Positions 22,071-33,149 of a stretch of 64,000 nt of DNA are shown here, piece by piece. Each line of letters begins with the position of its first letter. The stretch's first letter is position 1. A model generated the notes under the pieces. It was not told the origin of the DNA and ran no database searches. It saw only the letters and a list, made by a program, of their open reading frames with translations. The position numbers and the translations under genes are program-made. The stretch is from Zygnema cylindricum (lineage: Eukaryota; Streptophyta; Zygnematophyceae; Zygnematales; Zygnemataceae), in assembly GCA_037447655.1 (NCBI GenBank), contig JBBHKE010001764.1:179305-243304 (forward strand). The letters run 5' to 3'.

Positions 22071-23115
22071 TTAAGTTGTGGCATAAGAGACTTGAGCATG
22101 TGAATGTAGAAAAGCTAAAAAGAATGGAAAAGATGGGAGTAGTTGAAGGGATACGCTTTGGGGAAAATGATAAGTTAAGTGATTCCAGTAGGTGTGCTAA
22201 GGGTAATACACACAAATTACCATTTCCAAAGGAAGCAACTTATAAAAGAGAATAAGTCCTTGATTTGGTACACACTGACATTTGGGGACCGACAAGAGTG
22301 CAATCACCAGGAGGAAAAAAATTTATGCTAACCATTATCGATGATCGGTCTCGCTACTCCCCGGTATACTTTCTGAAAAACAAATCGGAAACTCCGGAGT
22401 ATTTTCAACAATATAAAGCATGGGCCGAGAAAGCTTCACGAGACCTCTATAAAAAGGGTAAGAAGTGACAACGTAGGGGAATATACCTCTAATCAGTTTG
22501 AGGAGTTCTTAAGAGCGGATGGTGTGCAACATCAAAAGACAATTTCGGAAAACCCGGAACAGAACGGTGTTGCCGAGAGATTGAATAGGACACTGAATGA
22601 TAGTGCCCGGAGTGTGTTGTCAAAAAAAAACATTAGAAAAAGATATTGGGCCGAAGCTATGAATTGTGCTAATTATTTGAGAAATAAAGTAGGTAGATCG
22701 GCGGTGAAAGACCAAACTCCATATGAGAGATGGACCCGCCGTAAACCAAATCTATCTCACTTAAAGGTTTTCGGTAGTAAAGTCTTCAGTTTAGATACAG
22801 GCACATCTAACTGGAAACTAGATCCTAAAGGGAAACCCGGATACTTGCTAGGATATGATGAGGATGTAAAAGGGTATAGAGTGTATCATCTAAAAAGAGA
22901 AGATATAATTCTAGTAAAACACCTGGTAGCTATGGATGAAGGGAAGTCAGTAGATCCCTTCAAATCCTCAAAGTCAATTAAAATTAGATTTGTGTCAGAC
23001 AATTCTGATGACTTTCACCTTCCTAACTATCCGGGTCTCCAAGAAGATGATACTATTGCAGGGTCGGACGATATCATTGCAGACTCAAAACAGACCAAAA
23101 AAGACTTGGAAACAT
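22071..23115 (+). pseudogene. int: B1 integrase
   Basis: HKRLEHVNVEKL (22080) and the partner cysteines (CAKG; the other is replaced in SSR-C) form the zinc region; VHTDIWGP near 22270 gives the first aspartate, SDN-GEYTSNQF near 22465 the second, NPEQNGVAERLNRTL near 22550 the glutamate. Stops occur at 22252 and 22467. The core from 22524 to 23117 is open for 197 codons. Confidence 0.88.
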
Positions 23116-23117
23116 AG

Positions 23118-24020
23118 GTGACACCTATACCTGAAGTGGAAGGCGTGGTGGAAACTGATATGGATCCGAGAGACAGGGGAGAAGCCTTGGTGATTCGAAA
23201 GAATCCACGGGAACCATCTATTCTGGCCGCAGATTTTGAGGGAGGAAGAAGAAGCAGCAAAAGGCTTCAAGAGAAACAAGTTAACAACAAGGTAACTAAA
23301 CTTTCTCATCCAGATGAACCTCAAACATATGGAGAGGCAATGAATTGCCCGAGGAGAAACCGGTGGAAGGCAACCATCAATGAAGAGATGGCTTCAATCA
23401 TGGCGGCTGATACATGGGAATTGGTGGACTGTCCACCTGATAGCAAACCAATTGGATGTAAGTGGGTTTTCAAGTTCAAACTGAATCCTGACAATACTAT
23501 TGAGAGGTATAAGGCACGGTTTGTGGCCAAAGCTTTTACTCAGAAAGAAGGAATAGACTACGAAGAAACCTTTGCTCCGGTGTCAGATTTCCCTCGCTCA
23601 AGATACTTCTCAGTCTGGCAGTTGTAGAAGACATGGAAGTACACCAGATGGACATCAAAACTGACATCTTGCTTGGAGAACTAGAGGAGGAGATCTTCAT
23701 GCCACAGCCGGAAAGATTCGTGGAACAAGGAGAAGAAAGTAAGGTATGCTGGCTGATCAAATCTCTTTATTGTTTGAAACAGGCGCCCAGACAGTGGAAC
23801 AAGAAACTGGATGAGTTTCTTACTGGTCTGGGATACATTCGGATCAGTTTAGATCATTCAATTTATGTTTTTGAAGATGAAAGGTGTCATCTTTATTGCA
23901 ATTTACGTTGATGATTTGCTTGTTCTGAGTAAGTCAATGGAGATAATCAACATACTAAAAACAAATGTGAAGGGAAGATTCGAGAAGAAGGACATGGGGG
24001 AAGGATGATATATTCTGGGA
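23118..24020 (+). pseudogene. B1 reverse transcriptase
   Basis: GCKWVFKFKLNPDNTIERYKA near 23455, KAFTQKEGIDYEETFAPV near 23530, a frameshift near 23610, then the DIKTDILLGELEEEIFMPQP block, SLYCLKQAPRQWNKKLDEFL near 23765 and YVDDLLV at 23904-23924, the catalytic aspartates intact. A stop near 24008 ends the segment. Confidence 0.9.
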
Positions 24021-24059
24021 ATACAAGAAGAGAGAGATAGAGAAAAGATAATAATTAGA

Positions 24060-24890
24060 CTAACTCAGAAAGAGGCAATTGGAAACATGTTGGAAAATTT
24101 TCAGATGGACAAAGCCAACAGTTGTACAACTCCCATGGATCTAAAGAAAGGAAGTGAGGGGAATGAGGCAGGATACATCCTTATTCGAGATGATGAATTA
24201 GGTCTAGAAGAGAGGAAGTTCATGCAGACTATCCCATACAGACAAGTAGTGGGCAGTCTGAATTATTTCATGACTTGTACCTGACCAGATTTGGCAGCAA
24301 CTGTAGGAGTGCTAATAGAAGTCTGAATGCTCCTACCAAAAGGGATTGGGAAGCTGCTAAGAGGGTCTTCAGATATCTTATAGGAACTAGGGATCTATGG
24401 CTATATCTGGGTGGGGAAAATATTGACATCACCACTTCGAGTGATGCCAGTTATGGGGATGCTCCGATGAGAAGATGTACATCTAGATATATGTTTTATG
24501 TGGGGAATGGTGCTTGTTGCAGGAGAAGTAAGCAGCAAAAGATCATTTCTATGTCCACCATGGAGGCTAAGTATATGGCATCTTGCTGTGCTGTAAAGGA
24601 ATTAATGTGGGTCAAATCCTTGCTTGGTGAATTGGGACATCTTAAGATTGGAATTCAGAAAATATTATGTGATAATCAAGCAGCAATTGCAATCGTTGCT
24701 AATCCTAAACATCACTTTAAAGCAAAGCATATAGATATCAGACTTAGCTTTGTTAGGGAAATGGTGGAGAACAAAATAATAAGTCTATAATATAGACCAG
24801 ATAGCGAAATGGTGGCAGACATGATGACAAAGCCTGTGCCTTCTTCTAAATTAATATTTTGCAGAAAGAAGTGTGGACTTAAACTAAATG
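24060..24890 (+). pseudogene. B1 RT C-terminus and RNase H
   Basis: Reads PYRQVVGSLNYFMTCT then, after a one-base shift near 24280, ASYGDAPMRRCTS, STMEAKYMASCCAVKELMWV, CDNQAAIAIVANPKHHFKAKHID and, past a stop at 24788, the DMMTKP end. It ends just before the purine tract AATAAAGGGAG. Confidence 0.88.
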
Positions 24891-24900
24891 GTGACTGGAA

Positions 24901-24911
24901 AATAAAGGGAG
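24901..24911 (+). other. B1 polypurine tract
   Basis: AATAAAGGGAG directly before the 3' LTR, in the expected place for plus-strand priming. Confidence 0.65.
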
Positions 24912-25907
24912 TGTTGAAATTAAAAGGCTTTATTATATATTTTCTAGGTTTCTTAAGTTATCTAAAATGAGGAAAAAAAACAAAGGCAACCTGCTTCTAA
25001 CTTCTCTCTCTAGCCCTATACTTGTCGTATTCACTGGAGTCTGAAGAAGAAGCTAGAGCCATGGCTGCCTATGCTTTTCATGAAGTCAGAAGGCTGCCCT
25101 TTGTTAACCTTACCAAAAAGGTTAACGGACCCAAGATTTGATCCTGGTACCTACCATCCGTCTGAATTGACCAGCGTCGTTACCATGTAGCCTAGCAAAT
25201 GTGTCGAGATATATAGGGTACGTTAGCTACTTAAAGAAGTATAAATACGAAATTTCATTTACCTGACGAACGGACCACAATCACATAGATATAGTTAGAT
25301 AGAATTACATCTAAAAGTAATGCTTGTATTTTAACGTCTATAAATTAAGGTCGATATCAATCGGACGGCAGAGGATGAAGCCGGCATCGCGTAATGGACG
25401 ATTTGGCGGTTTGCGGTCCCACCCACGCCGAGTGACACATGGCAATATGACATTGGATGGCGGCATCTCCGGGACATACCATGGCGAACCTGGAAATGGC
25501 ACGCGTCACCTTCTTGGCCATGTCATACAATGGCCGTACAAAAAGTACTCCGGGCCAAGTACCTTTCTGTACTGAACACTGAATTGATTGGCTCCGTTCT
25601 TCAGTATTTGCGAGATAAAAGAGGGGTTAAAGACTTAAAAAACATTAGGTACGAGCCTCTCTCTTAGAGCGCTTTTGTATAAAAGGTCATCTTTGACTAT
25701 TGATAATTTACTGCTAGGGGAACAAATTCAACGATTCTTTTTGTGGCAGACTCAAGAGAGTCAACTCTTTCAAGGGGTGCAGTTCAATCAATCTATATTC
25801 TGTCAAGGTGTCAGCAATATTCAGACAAAGCTTAAAGAACTGAGGTTATCGTAGAGGCTTCTTGCAAGCTGCCTACTCTAAGTATCAATGGAGGTCTCAG
25901 AGTTGCA
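24912..25907 (+). repeat. B1 3' LTR
   Basis: Begins TGTTGAAATTAAAAGG and ends GAGTTGCA before the duplication GAAGG. Confidence 0.93.
25678..25686 (+). promoter_or_regulatory. TATA box in B-family LTR
   Basis: TATAAAAGG after a conserved CTCTCTTAGAGCGC block; the same box lies at 29416-29424 in B2, and TACAAAAGG is at the same place in the divergent LTRs near 10015 and 15279. Likely RNA polymerase II core promoter of the family. Confidence 0.6.
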
Positions 25908-26030
25908 GAAGGCATGAGAGTAGAGAGGTACCTATGCCTGCGAATAAGTCTTAAATGACTTAACCATCTTGATGAGGTTTGACCTGAATTGGTTTACAAT
26001 TAACAGGAAGAAAACCGGAAGGATCTACAG
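25908..26030 (-). pseudogene. C5 cytosine methyltransferase domain, N-terminal piece with motif I
   Basis: Minus-strand reading gives DLFAGIGTSL at 25950-25921, the SAM-binding motif I of C5 methyltransferases (consensus DLFAGxG). Just before it are two stops (positions of TAA near 25953 and 25962) and a proline-rich linker. The frame runs directly into the GAAGG duplication, and removing B1 leaves it in phase with the start of 18579-19549, so this is one gene split by a transposon. Confidence 0.85.
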
Positions 26031-27030
26031 AAATAAGAGGAAGAGGTGGAACTCGAGATAATGGATCTAAAGTGTGTGTTTATAGATGTGATCAAACTTT
26101 CGAGAATCAATAATAAAACCTGGATTATCGAAAATTTCACGCAAAGAGGAACTGTCGGGCAAAATTTCCTCTGCGGATAGAGAATGAAATATTTCAAATC
26201 CCACCGAATTCTTGGAATATGTAGGGACAGGTTGGGATGCGTGGGCCATAAAGGGTATGGGTTGTCGTGCTGAAATTAGCGAGAGACAGATTTTCTTTTC
26301 CGGATAATTGGTATTATGGAAGGAAAAAGTCTGATCGTATATATCAACGTCGCCTCCTACTCTGAAAATCACATCTTGCCCCAGTAAACACTTGTAATCA
26401 CTACATTTGGTGACATATGCGTGAGCACGGACTTCCGCAAAATCAGATTCTGTACCGTTTCGAAACCTAAAACACAGTGGATTTTTTGTAATGCCTCAAA
26501 CTGGTTCGGTTGTTCCCACTGAGATGAGTAAACGTGTGGCGGTGGAGTGAAGTTTATCAGCTCTAATACCTAGTTACACTGCAAAAGATGACCCCAAAAT
26601 AATTATTTTTGCACCGGTGTCTATAAATGGTAATGACGATATGACACCATTGATTGAAATTGCACCCTTCCCATTATCTAAAAAATTGATGTGTGGGTCA
26701 AGTGAACTACACTTGTCGGTACAGATAGGCCTGAGAGCATCAATATTACAGTTCATTTGTAAAGCCTGCAATGCTGCAAATGGGATGGATGTGACGGTAG
26801 TTTTAGGGTTGGGAGAATCGGAAATCATAGTAGATAAAATGCACAACCTTTTCTTAACCCTATAACTGTCATGAATTGAGTGGTGAAGAATGGTGAGGGC
26901 TTCTGCCGTGATGGTGGAAGCTGTTTCGGGCAAATTGGTTGCGGTTTTTTTGGAAAATGATAATAGGAGACGCGTACTAGACTGTTTACCCTCGCGATTG
27001 TGATCAACTGTCCCCTTTTCAAACAAGTTT
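26031..27030 (-). pseudogene. pro: Gypsy copy 2 aspartic protease
   Basis: The active-site block LPFIDTGAKIIILG lies at about 26633-26590 (DTGA at 26621-26610), followed across one stop by an HAYVT...YKCLLGQDVIFRVGGDVDIY block near 26430-26340, the usual C-terminal flap region of gypsy proteases. From there the frame goes through a linker into the methyltransferase. Upstream (26640-27030) is a poorly conserved spacer. Confidence 0.82.
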
Positions 27031-28618
27031 GTCTGCTTTTGGATGGTTCAATCAAGTAAAACTCGACCAGCTAGCGTGGGAAGGTGGACAACTGTACGGG
27101 CTATACCAGTTAGGTGAGTCGGCGGTTTCATTTGAGCCATAAGGGTTGCAAACTGGTCTTTGATCATAGCGGCCATTTGAGTTTCCATTTTCTCTCTCAC
27201 TTTTTCTCTCCGAGACACTTAAGGTGGAGAGTTTTTTTCTGGCTCTTTAATCGGTTGGACTATTTTGGCAGATCTAGCCAGTATTCTTCCATTTCGAATC
27301 TGATTTTGACATAAAAATTCAAGTTTTTTGATGTGACAACGATTCACAAAGTGGTCGGTCTGTTTGCAGTGCGTACAGGTCATAGATTTATCCGGACACA
27401 TCCGAGCATCATGCTCGGTTTTGCCACATCGGAAACAAATCCTATTGGATGGTTGATTTGGTGGGGTTCCCATGGTTGAGATTCTTGGTGGCCGATTATT
27501 AGGCCCCAAGTTATGACGATTTTGTGAATTGAAAGGGTTAGGTTATTTTTAAGGGGCTTTTGGTCTTTCGTGGGCCTCCCACCAACAATTCGTCATCTCG
27601 TATTCTACGCGTATTGAGTTGCATGGTCGAACGTAAATTTCAGATCGTATGTTTGGGTAAGATGGCTTTGAATAAATTTCTTTGACAAGAAAGGAAACTA
27701 TCCAACAAACTTCTAAACAATTTTGGCATCTAATATAAGATCAGGTAACACTTCCCGTAAGGTCTCCATGCAAGCTCGTAAAGCGAGGGCAATTTCGCCC
27801 GGTTTAGGCTCAAAAATCATTAATTCCTAAGCTTGGTCAGGATTTTGCATACGATACTCCTCTTATAACAAATTAAACATTATCGTGAGAGGGTCTCGTA
27901 ACGGGATAGTCATCTTCGGTCGTGCCGAGACGGCGGCTCGGGATGCATTGGCATATTGGTGGGGAACCTCCGCCACAGCCGGGAAAAGAACATTGCCAAG
28001 CGCATCTAAGACCTCGGGAATAGCAATTGATAAGGAATTTTTGCTTGACCTATGACCTCACGCGTACCACCAAACTGTGGGGAATATTTAGTCATCGCAA
28101 GTATGCCAAAAGGTCAGGGCATAACCGCGAAGGTAACGCCCGAGAAGTGAAAAAGCGACACGCATGTCAACTCTATCTTGATAACAGAATGCTAGATCTC
28201 GCATTTCAGTATCGAATAACATTCAAAAATAAGATAAACTCATAGTATCCTTCATTCCAGAAAAGCAGAATTGAAGTTTACCAGATGTACCCTCCGATGT
28301 GGAGGCCATCGAAAGAGATGAGTTAGCCAAATTCTAGGCCTGAATGGGTGCTAACAGCGACCAAAAAGAAAGGAAATCTGAATGGGGTTGTCTTTCGTTA
28401 TCAACTTCTTCCACAGATAGCGTCGATAGAATGGATGACAAATATGATACACTGGTTAAATCTGTACGAGTAGAGAACACTCTAGATTGAATTAAAGGAC
28501 GTAACATCAAAGGAACCAAATTTGATAAATTCGATTGATCGAAATTTGATAAACGGAAAGTTCCACCACTACGTGTAGATCTATATAAGTGGTCAAGATT
28601 ATCCCAATCAGAGGGCAT
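27031..28618 (-). pseudogene. gag: Gypsy copy 2 gag with two zinc knuckles
   Basis: An ATG at 28618 opens a 94-codon frame whose start I cannot match to a known domain. The middle (28300-27550) reads as a helical gag core with many stops. The nucleocapsid part at 27437-27336 has two perfect CX2CX4HX4C knuckles, CFRCGKTEHDARMC and CTHCKQTDHFVNRC. Position immediately before the protease fits gag. B2 inserted 41 bases before the ATG. Confidence 0.82.
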
Positions 28619-28658
28619 AAAAATGACTAAGATAAAAAACTAATTTGCTAATAGATAC

Positions 28659-29645
28659 TGTTGAAATTAAAGGTATTTTGTAGGTTATTTAATTGATTTA
28701 AGTAAGAGAAGTAAAAAGCAGAGGGAGCATTCTTTTAACTTCTCTCTCTAGCTTCCATACTTGTCGTAGTCACTAAGGGCTGGAGAGAAAGCTAGAGCCA
28801 TGGCTACCTATGCTCCTTAAAGAGTCAGAAGCCAAATCCTTGGTAAACTTACCAAAAGAATTGACGGACCTAGGATTTGACCTTGGTACCTACCATCCGT
28901 CAAAGTAGCCGTTAGTCTTACCCTGTAGTCTAACACCAGCGTTGAAGTATATTAGTACGATAGCTACTTAATCTTGACGAAATCGAGAAGTTCAGTTTAC
29001 TGACAACCAGACCACAATCACACAAACACATTTAAATAGAATTACACCTAAAAGTACTGCTTGTATTTTAAACAGCTATAACTTAAGGTCAACATCAATC
29101 GAACGGTGAAGAAAAAAGTCAGCATCGCGGAATGGTCATTTTGGCGATTTGTGGTCATAGCCACACCGGGTGACACATGGCAGCATGACATTGGATGACG
29201 GCATCTCCGGGACATACTACGGCGAACCCGGATATGGCAGGCGTCGTCTTACTGGCCATATTGTACAATAGTCGTACAAGAAGTACTCCGGACCAAGTAC
29301 CTTTCTGTACCGTACACTCAATTGATTGGCTCCGTACATCAGTAGTAGAGGGATGAGAGAAGGGTTTAGGACTTAGAAAATTAGAGGTAGCCGCCTCTCT
29401 CTCAGAGTGCTCATGTATAAAAGGTCATCTTTGACCATTGATAATTAACTGCTCAAGGGAGCAAATTCAAGGATTCTTTTTAAGGCACACTCAGGGGAGT
29501 CAGCTCTTCCAAGGGGTTCACTTTGGTCAATCTATATACTATCTAGTTGTTAGTTATATTCGTACCCGACCAAAGGGTTGAGGTCATCCTAGAGGCTTCT
29601 GGTAAGCTGCTTGCTGTGAGTACCAATCGAGGTCTCAGAGTTACA
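28659..29645 (+). repeat. B2 5' LTR
   Basis: Begins TGTTGAAATTAAAGG and ends GAGTTACA. TATAAAAGG at 29416-29424. The tRNA-like hairpin block lies near 28862-28905. Confidence 0.93.
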
Positions 29646-29646
29646 C

Positions 29647-29659
29647 GTTATAGGCACAC
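29647..29659 (+). other. B2 primer-binding site, mutated
   Basis: GTTATAGGCACAC, two differences from the perfect anticodon-arm complement GTTATGGGCCCAC of B1. The gag start ATG has become ATA (29650-29652), so both priming and initiation at this site would be impaired. Confidence 0.75.
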
Positions 29660-30660
29660 CCTCTAGGGTGCCCATATTCAATGGGACTGGGTTCATCTAC
29701 TAGGAAAGTATGATGATAGGAGCCCTATGTGAGAAAAGATTTTGGGGAATAATGAGTGGGTGAGTGAAGCGCCCATCCGTACTTGTTATCCCTCTTAGGT
29801 TCGCAAGAAGCATATTTGGTAGGAAACCAGATCCACCGTCATTAGAGGACTTAGAGGACTTAGAGGACTTAGAGGACAGAGAAAGCGTCGTGATGGAAAA
29901 AGGGAAAGAAAAAGAGAAAACCACACCTATACCAACTGGATCTGCTTTCATGTCTGATATTCCGAGGAATGAGGAGAATGACATCGATACCTGGGACTAC
30001 AACAACATTGCGGCCAAGCACTTTGTCCTCCGTCATATCACACAAGGACTCGCAGGTCCTCATTTGCAGGTGGAAAGGGCATCCAATCTGTGGGATGCGC
30101 TTATAGAGATAGACCGTAGCGATACTATTCAGGAACAAAAGCTAGCACATCAAAGGATCAATGGATACTTTCACAAAGAAGAGAAGATGCTTGATTTTTG
30201 CAATGAGCTGGCTATACTCTTCATGGAGTTAGAATGTGCCAGAAAAGTAGAAACCGAAAAGGCAAAGGTCCACTGCTTACTCATGAAACTACCTGATGAG
30301 TATGAGAACATTGTGAACCAGGTACAAGATCTACTGGACTCCAGGTGGATATGGAATTCGGTAGTTGGTATGATCATCGTTAGAGAGAACACAATCAAAA
30401 TTCGGAGGGGAGTTTAGAGTGGACAAGCCTTGGCGACCGGAGCAAGTAGGAGAAACAAAGATTCACAGAAACCCCTTGGAAGTCATGGAGGGGAAGATTA
30501 GAAAAATCACTCCGATGAGTCTGGAACAAGAGGAACTAAGGGGCTTTGTCATTTCTGCTAGAAACCCGAGATTAACATGGCGGAATGTACGAAATTGACT
30601 GAACTTTGAATAAAGGAGGGGCAGACCGGGGGTCAGCCACGAGGGAAGAAAAATGCACTT
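29650..30660 (+). pseudogene. gag: B2 gag
   Basis: The frame from the former start reads RVPIFNGTGFIY then TAG (29701-29703) and, after ALCEKRFWGIMSG, TGA (29761-29763), both at tryptophan positions. From 29764 it is open for 217 codons: four LED tripeptides (29841-29880), the KGKEKEKTTPIP linker, then LWDALIEIDRSDTIQEQ and LPDEYENIVNQVQDL. The zinc knuckle near 30547-30590 is damaged (stop after its second cysteine and the GH pair changed). Confidence 0.87.
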
Positions 30661-30779
30661 GTCACGTAGGTACTCAAAGAGGAATCCGATGAGGAGGACA
30701 ACGAACTTCTTTTGGATGAGGAGTTGGAGGCAAAGACAGAAGTCGAAATCCCACGAAAGCATAAATGTGCTTTTGGTGG

Positions 30780-31190
30780 ACTGAAAGGTGAAAAAGGTTA
30801 GATTGTGGATTCAAGTGCATCCATGCACATGTGCAAGGATAAGCATTTGTTTACTAAGCTGAGAAAGATCGTTACAGTAGAGATTGAATATGGGGATGGG
30901 AGGGTAGTGACCACTACTTATGTAAGATCGATAGATCTGAACGTCGTAGTTGAGGGAACAACCTCAATATCTAATTTCTTAGATTTATTATTTATTCCGC
31001 GGTTAAACAAAAACCTTATCTCTACATCAGTATTAGATGATAAAGGATTTGAAACTAGCACTTGAAAAGGAGTCTACAGCTAGCTTTGAAGAAGATGTGT
31101 ATTTCACGGCTGAGAAATGTAGCCAAGGAATGTTAACAATTAGACCGATAATGAAAAACTCAAACTTTAGTATGCAGGTATCAATGACAT
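30780..31190 (+). pseudogene. pro: B2 aspartic protease
   Basis: IVDSSASMHMC near 30802-30833, where the catalytic DSGAS has become DSSAS, then YGDGRVVTTTYVRSIDL and LFIPRLNKNLISTSVLD. A stop near 31062 and a frame change follow. Confidence 0.85.
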
Positions 31191-31194
31191 TATA

Positions 31195-32115
31195 ATGTGA
31201 CATAAGAGACTTGGGCATGTGAATTTAGAAAAGTTAAAAGAAAGGAAAAAGTTAGGAGTAGGTGAAGGGATACGCTTTGGGGAAAATGATAATGTGAGTG
31301 ATTGCAGTGGGTGTGCTCAAGGTAAAGCATACAAATTACCATTCCCAAAGCAAGCAACTTATAAAGGAGAAAAAGTTTTTGATTTGGTACACACGGATAT
31401 TTGGGGACCGGAAAGAGTATCATCACCCGGAGGAAAAAGATTTATGCTAACTATTACTATGATAGGTCCTGGTACTCCGGGGTATACTTTCTGAAAAACA
31501 AATCAGAAACTCCGGAGTATTTCAAACATTATAAAGCGTGGGCCGAGAAACTTCACGAGACCCCAATAAAAAGAGTAAGAAGTGACTAGGGAGGGGAATA
31601 TACCTCCAATCAGTTTGAGGAGTTCTTAAGTGAGAAAGGTGTTCAACACCAAAAGACAGTTCCAGAAAAACCCAGAACAAAATGGTGTTGCCGAGAGATT
31701 GAATAAGACACTAAATGATAGTGCCCGGAGTATGTTGTCAGATAAATGGATAGGAAAAAGATTTTGGGCTGAAGCTTTGAATTGTGCTAATTATTTGAGA
31801 AACTGAGTACTAACTTCGGCGGTGAAAGGCCAAACTCCATATGAGAAATGGACCGGCAGAAAAACCAGATCTATCTCACCTAAAGATTTTCGGTAGTTAA
31901 CTCTTCAGTTTAGATAAAGATAAATAAAACTAAAAACTAGATCCTAAAGGAAAACTCGAACACTTGTTAGGATATGATGAGTATGTAAAAGGGTATGGAG
32001 TGTATGATCTAAAGAAAGAAGATATAATTTTAGTAAAACATCTGGTATTTATGGATGAAGGGAAGTCGGTAGATCCCTTTAAATCCTCAAAGTCAATCAG
32101 AATCAGATTTGAGTC
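31195..32115 (+). pseudogene. int: B2 integrase
   Basis: HKRLGHVNLEKL near 31200 and CSGCAQGKAYKLPFP near 31305 give the intact zinc region; VHTDIWGPERV near 31388 and SPGGKRFMLTI follow. A frameshift at about 31460, a TAG near 31587, and a frameshift near 31670 before the QNGVAERLNKTLNDS block break the core. The C-terminal part is open from 31964. Confidence 0.87.
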
Positions 32116-32119
32116 AGAC

Positions 32120-33130
32120 AATTCTGATGACTTTCATCTTCCTAACTATCTAGGTATTCAAGAAGACAATATCCTTATAGGTTCAGATGATATTCTTGCA
32201 AATTCAAAACAAACAGAGAAAGACTTGAACTTGGAAACACCAATGACACAACCAGAAGATGTGGTGGAAACGGATATGGATCAGAGGGAAAGGGGAGAAG
32301 TCCTGTCGATTCGAAAGAATCCACGAGAACCATCTATTTTGGCCGCATATTTTAAGGGAGAGAGAAAAAGCAGCAAAAGGCTTCAAGAGAAACAAGTTAA
32401 CAACAAGGTAACTAAACTGTCTCACAAGGACAAAAATCAAACATATGAAGAGGTAATGAATTGTCCGAAAAGAAACCGGTGGAAGACAGCCATCAATGAA
32501 GAGATGGCTTCAATCATGGCAGTTGACACATGGGAATTGGTGGACTGTCCACCCGATAGAAAACCAATTGGATGTAAGTGGGTTTTCAAACTAAAACTGA
32601 ATCCTGACAATACTATTGAACAGTATAAGGCCCGGTTAGTGGCAAAAGGTTTTACTCAGAAAGAAGGAATAGACTACGAAGAAACCTTCGCTCTAGTCAT
32701 CAGATTTCCCTCGGTCTGGACACTTCTCAGTCTGGCAGCTGTAGAAGACATGGAAGTACACCAGATAGACATAAAGACAACTTTTCTACATGAAGAACTA
32801 GAGGAGATCTCCATGTGACAGTTGAAAAGATTCGTGGAACAAGGAGAGAAAGTAAGGTGTGCCGGCTGATCAAATCTCTATGGTTTGAAACAGGCGCCCA
32901 GACAATGGAATAAGAAACTTGATGAGTTCTTTACCAGTCTGGGATACATCCGCATCAATTCAGATCATTCAATTTATGTCTTTGAAGATGAGGAAGGTTT
33001 CATCTTTATTGCAATTTACGTTGATGATCTTCTTGTTCTAAGTAAGTCATTAAAGAAAACTAACAAACTAAAAACAGATCTAAAGTGAAGATTCGAAATG
33101 AACGATATGGGGGGAGGCTAGATATATTAT
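32120..33130 (+). pseudogene. B2 reverse transcriptase
   Basis: Open from 31964 to 32818: GCKWVFKLKLNPDNTIEQYKA near 32570, LVAKGFTQKEGIDYEETFAL near 32635, DIKTTFLHEELEE near 32770. Then a stop, a frame change, LKQAPRQWNKKLDEFF near 32890, and YVDDLLV at 33017-33037 with both aspartates. Confidence 0.9.
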
Positions 33131-33149
33131 CGGAATACAAGTAGAGAGA

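Larger units (their letters stand above)
19550..25907 (+). mobile_element. Ty1/copia LTR retrotransposon B1 (complete but decayed)
   Basis: 6358 bp with LTRs 19550-20542 and 24912-25907, and perfect 5-bp target duplications GAAGG (19545-19549 and 25908-25912). It is inserted antisense in the methyltransferase reading frame of gypsy copy 2, between motifs I and IV. Gag, PR, IN, RT and RNase H are all recognisable, broken by stops and frameshifts. Same family as B2. Confidence 0.95.

Noticed and set aside
30805-31065. Independent small gene starting at 30805
   Set aside because: It is the B2 protease reading, begun at an internal methionine after a stop.
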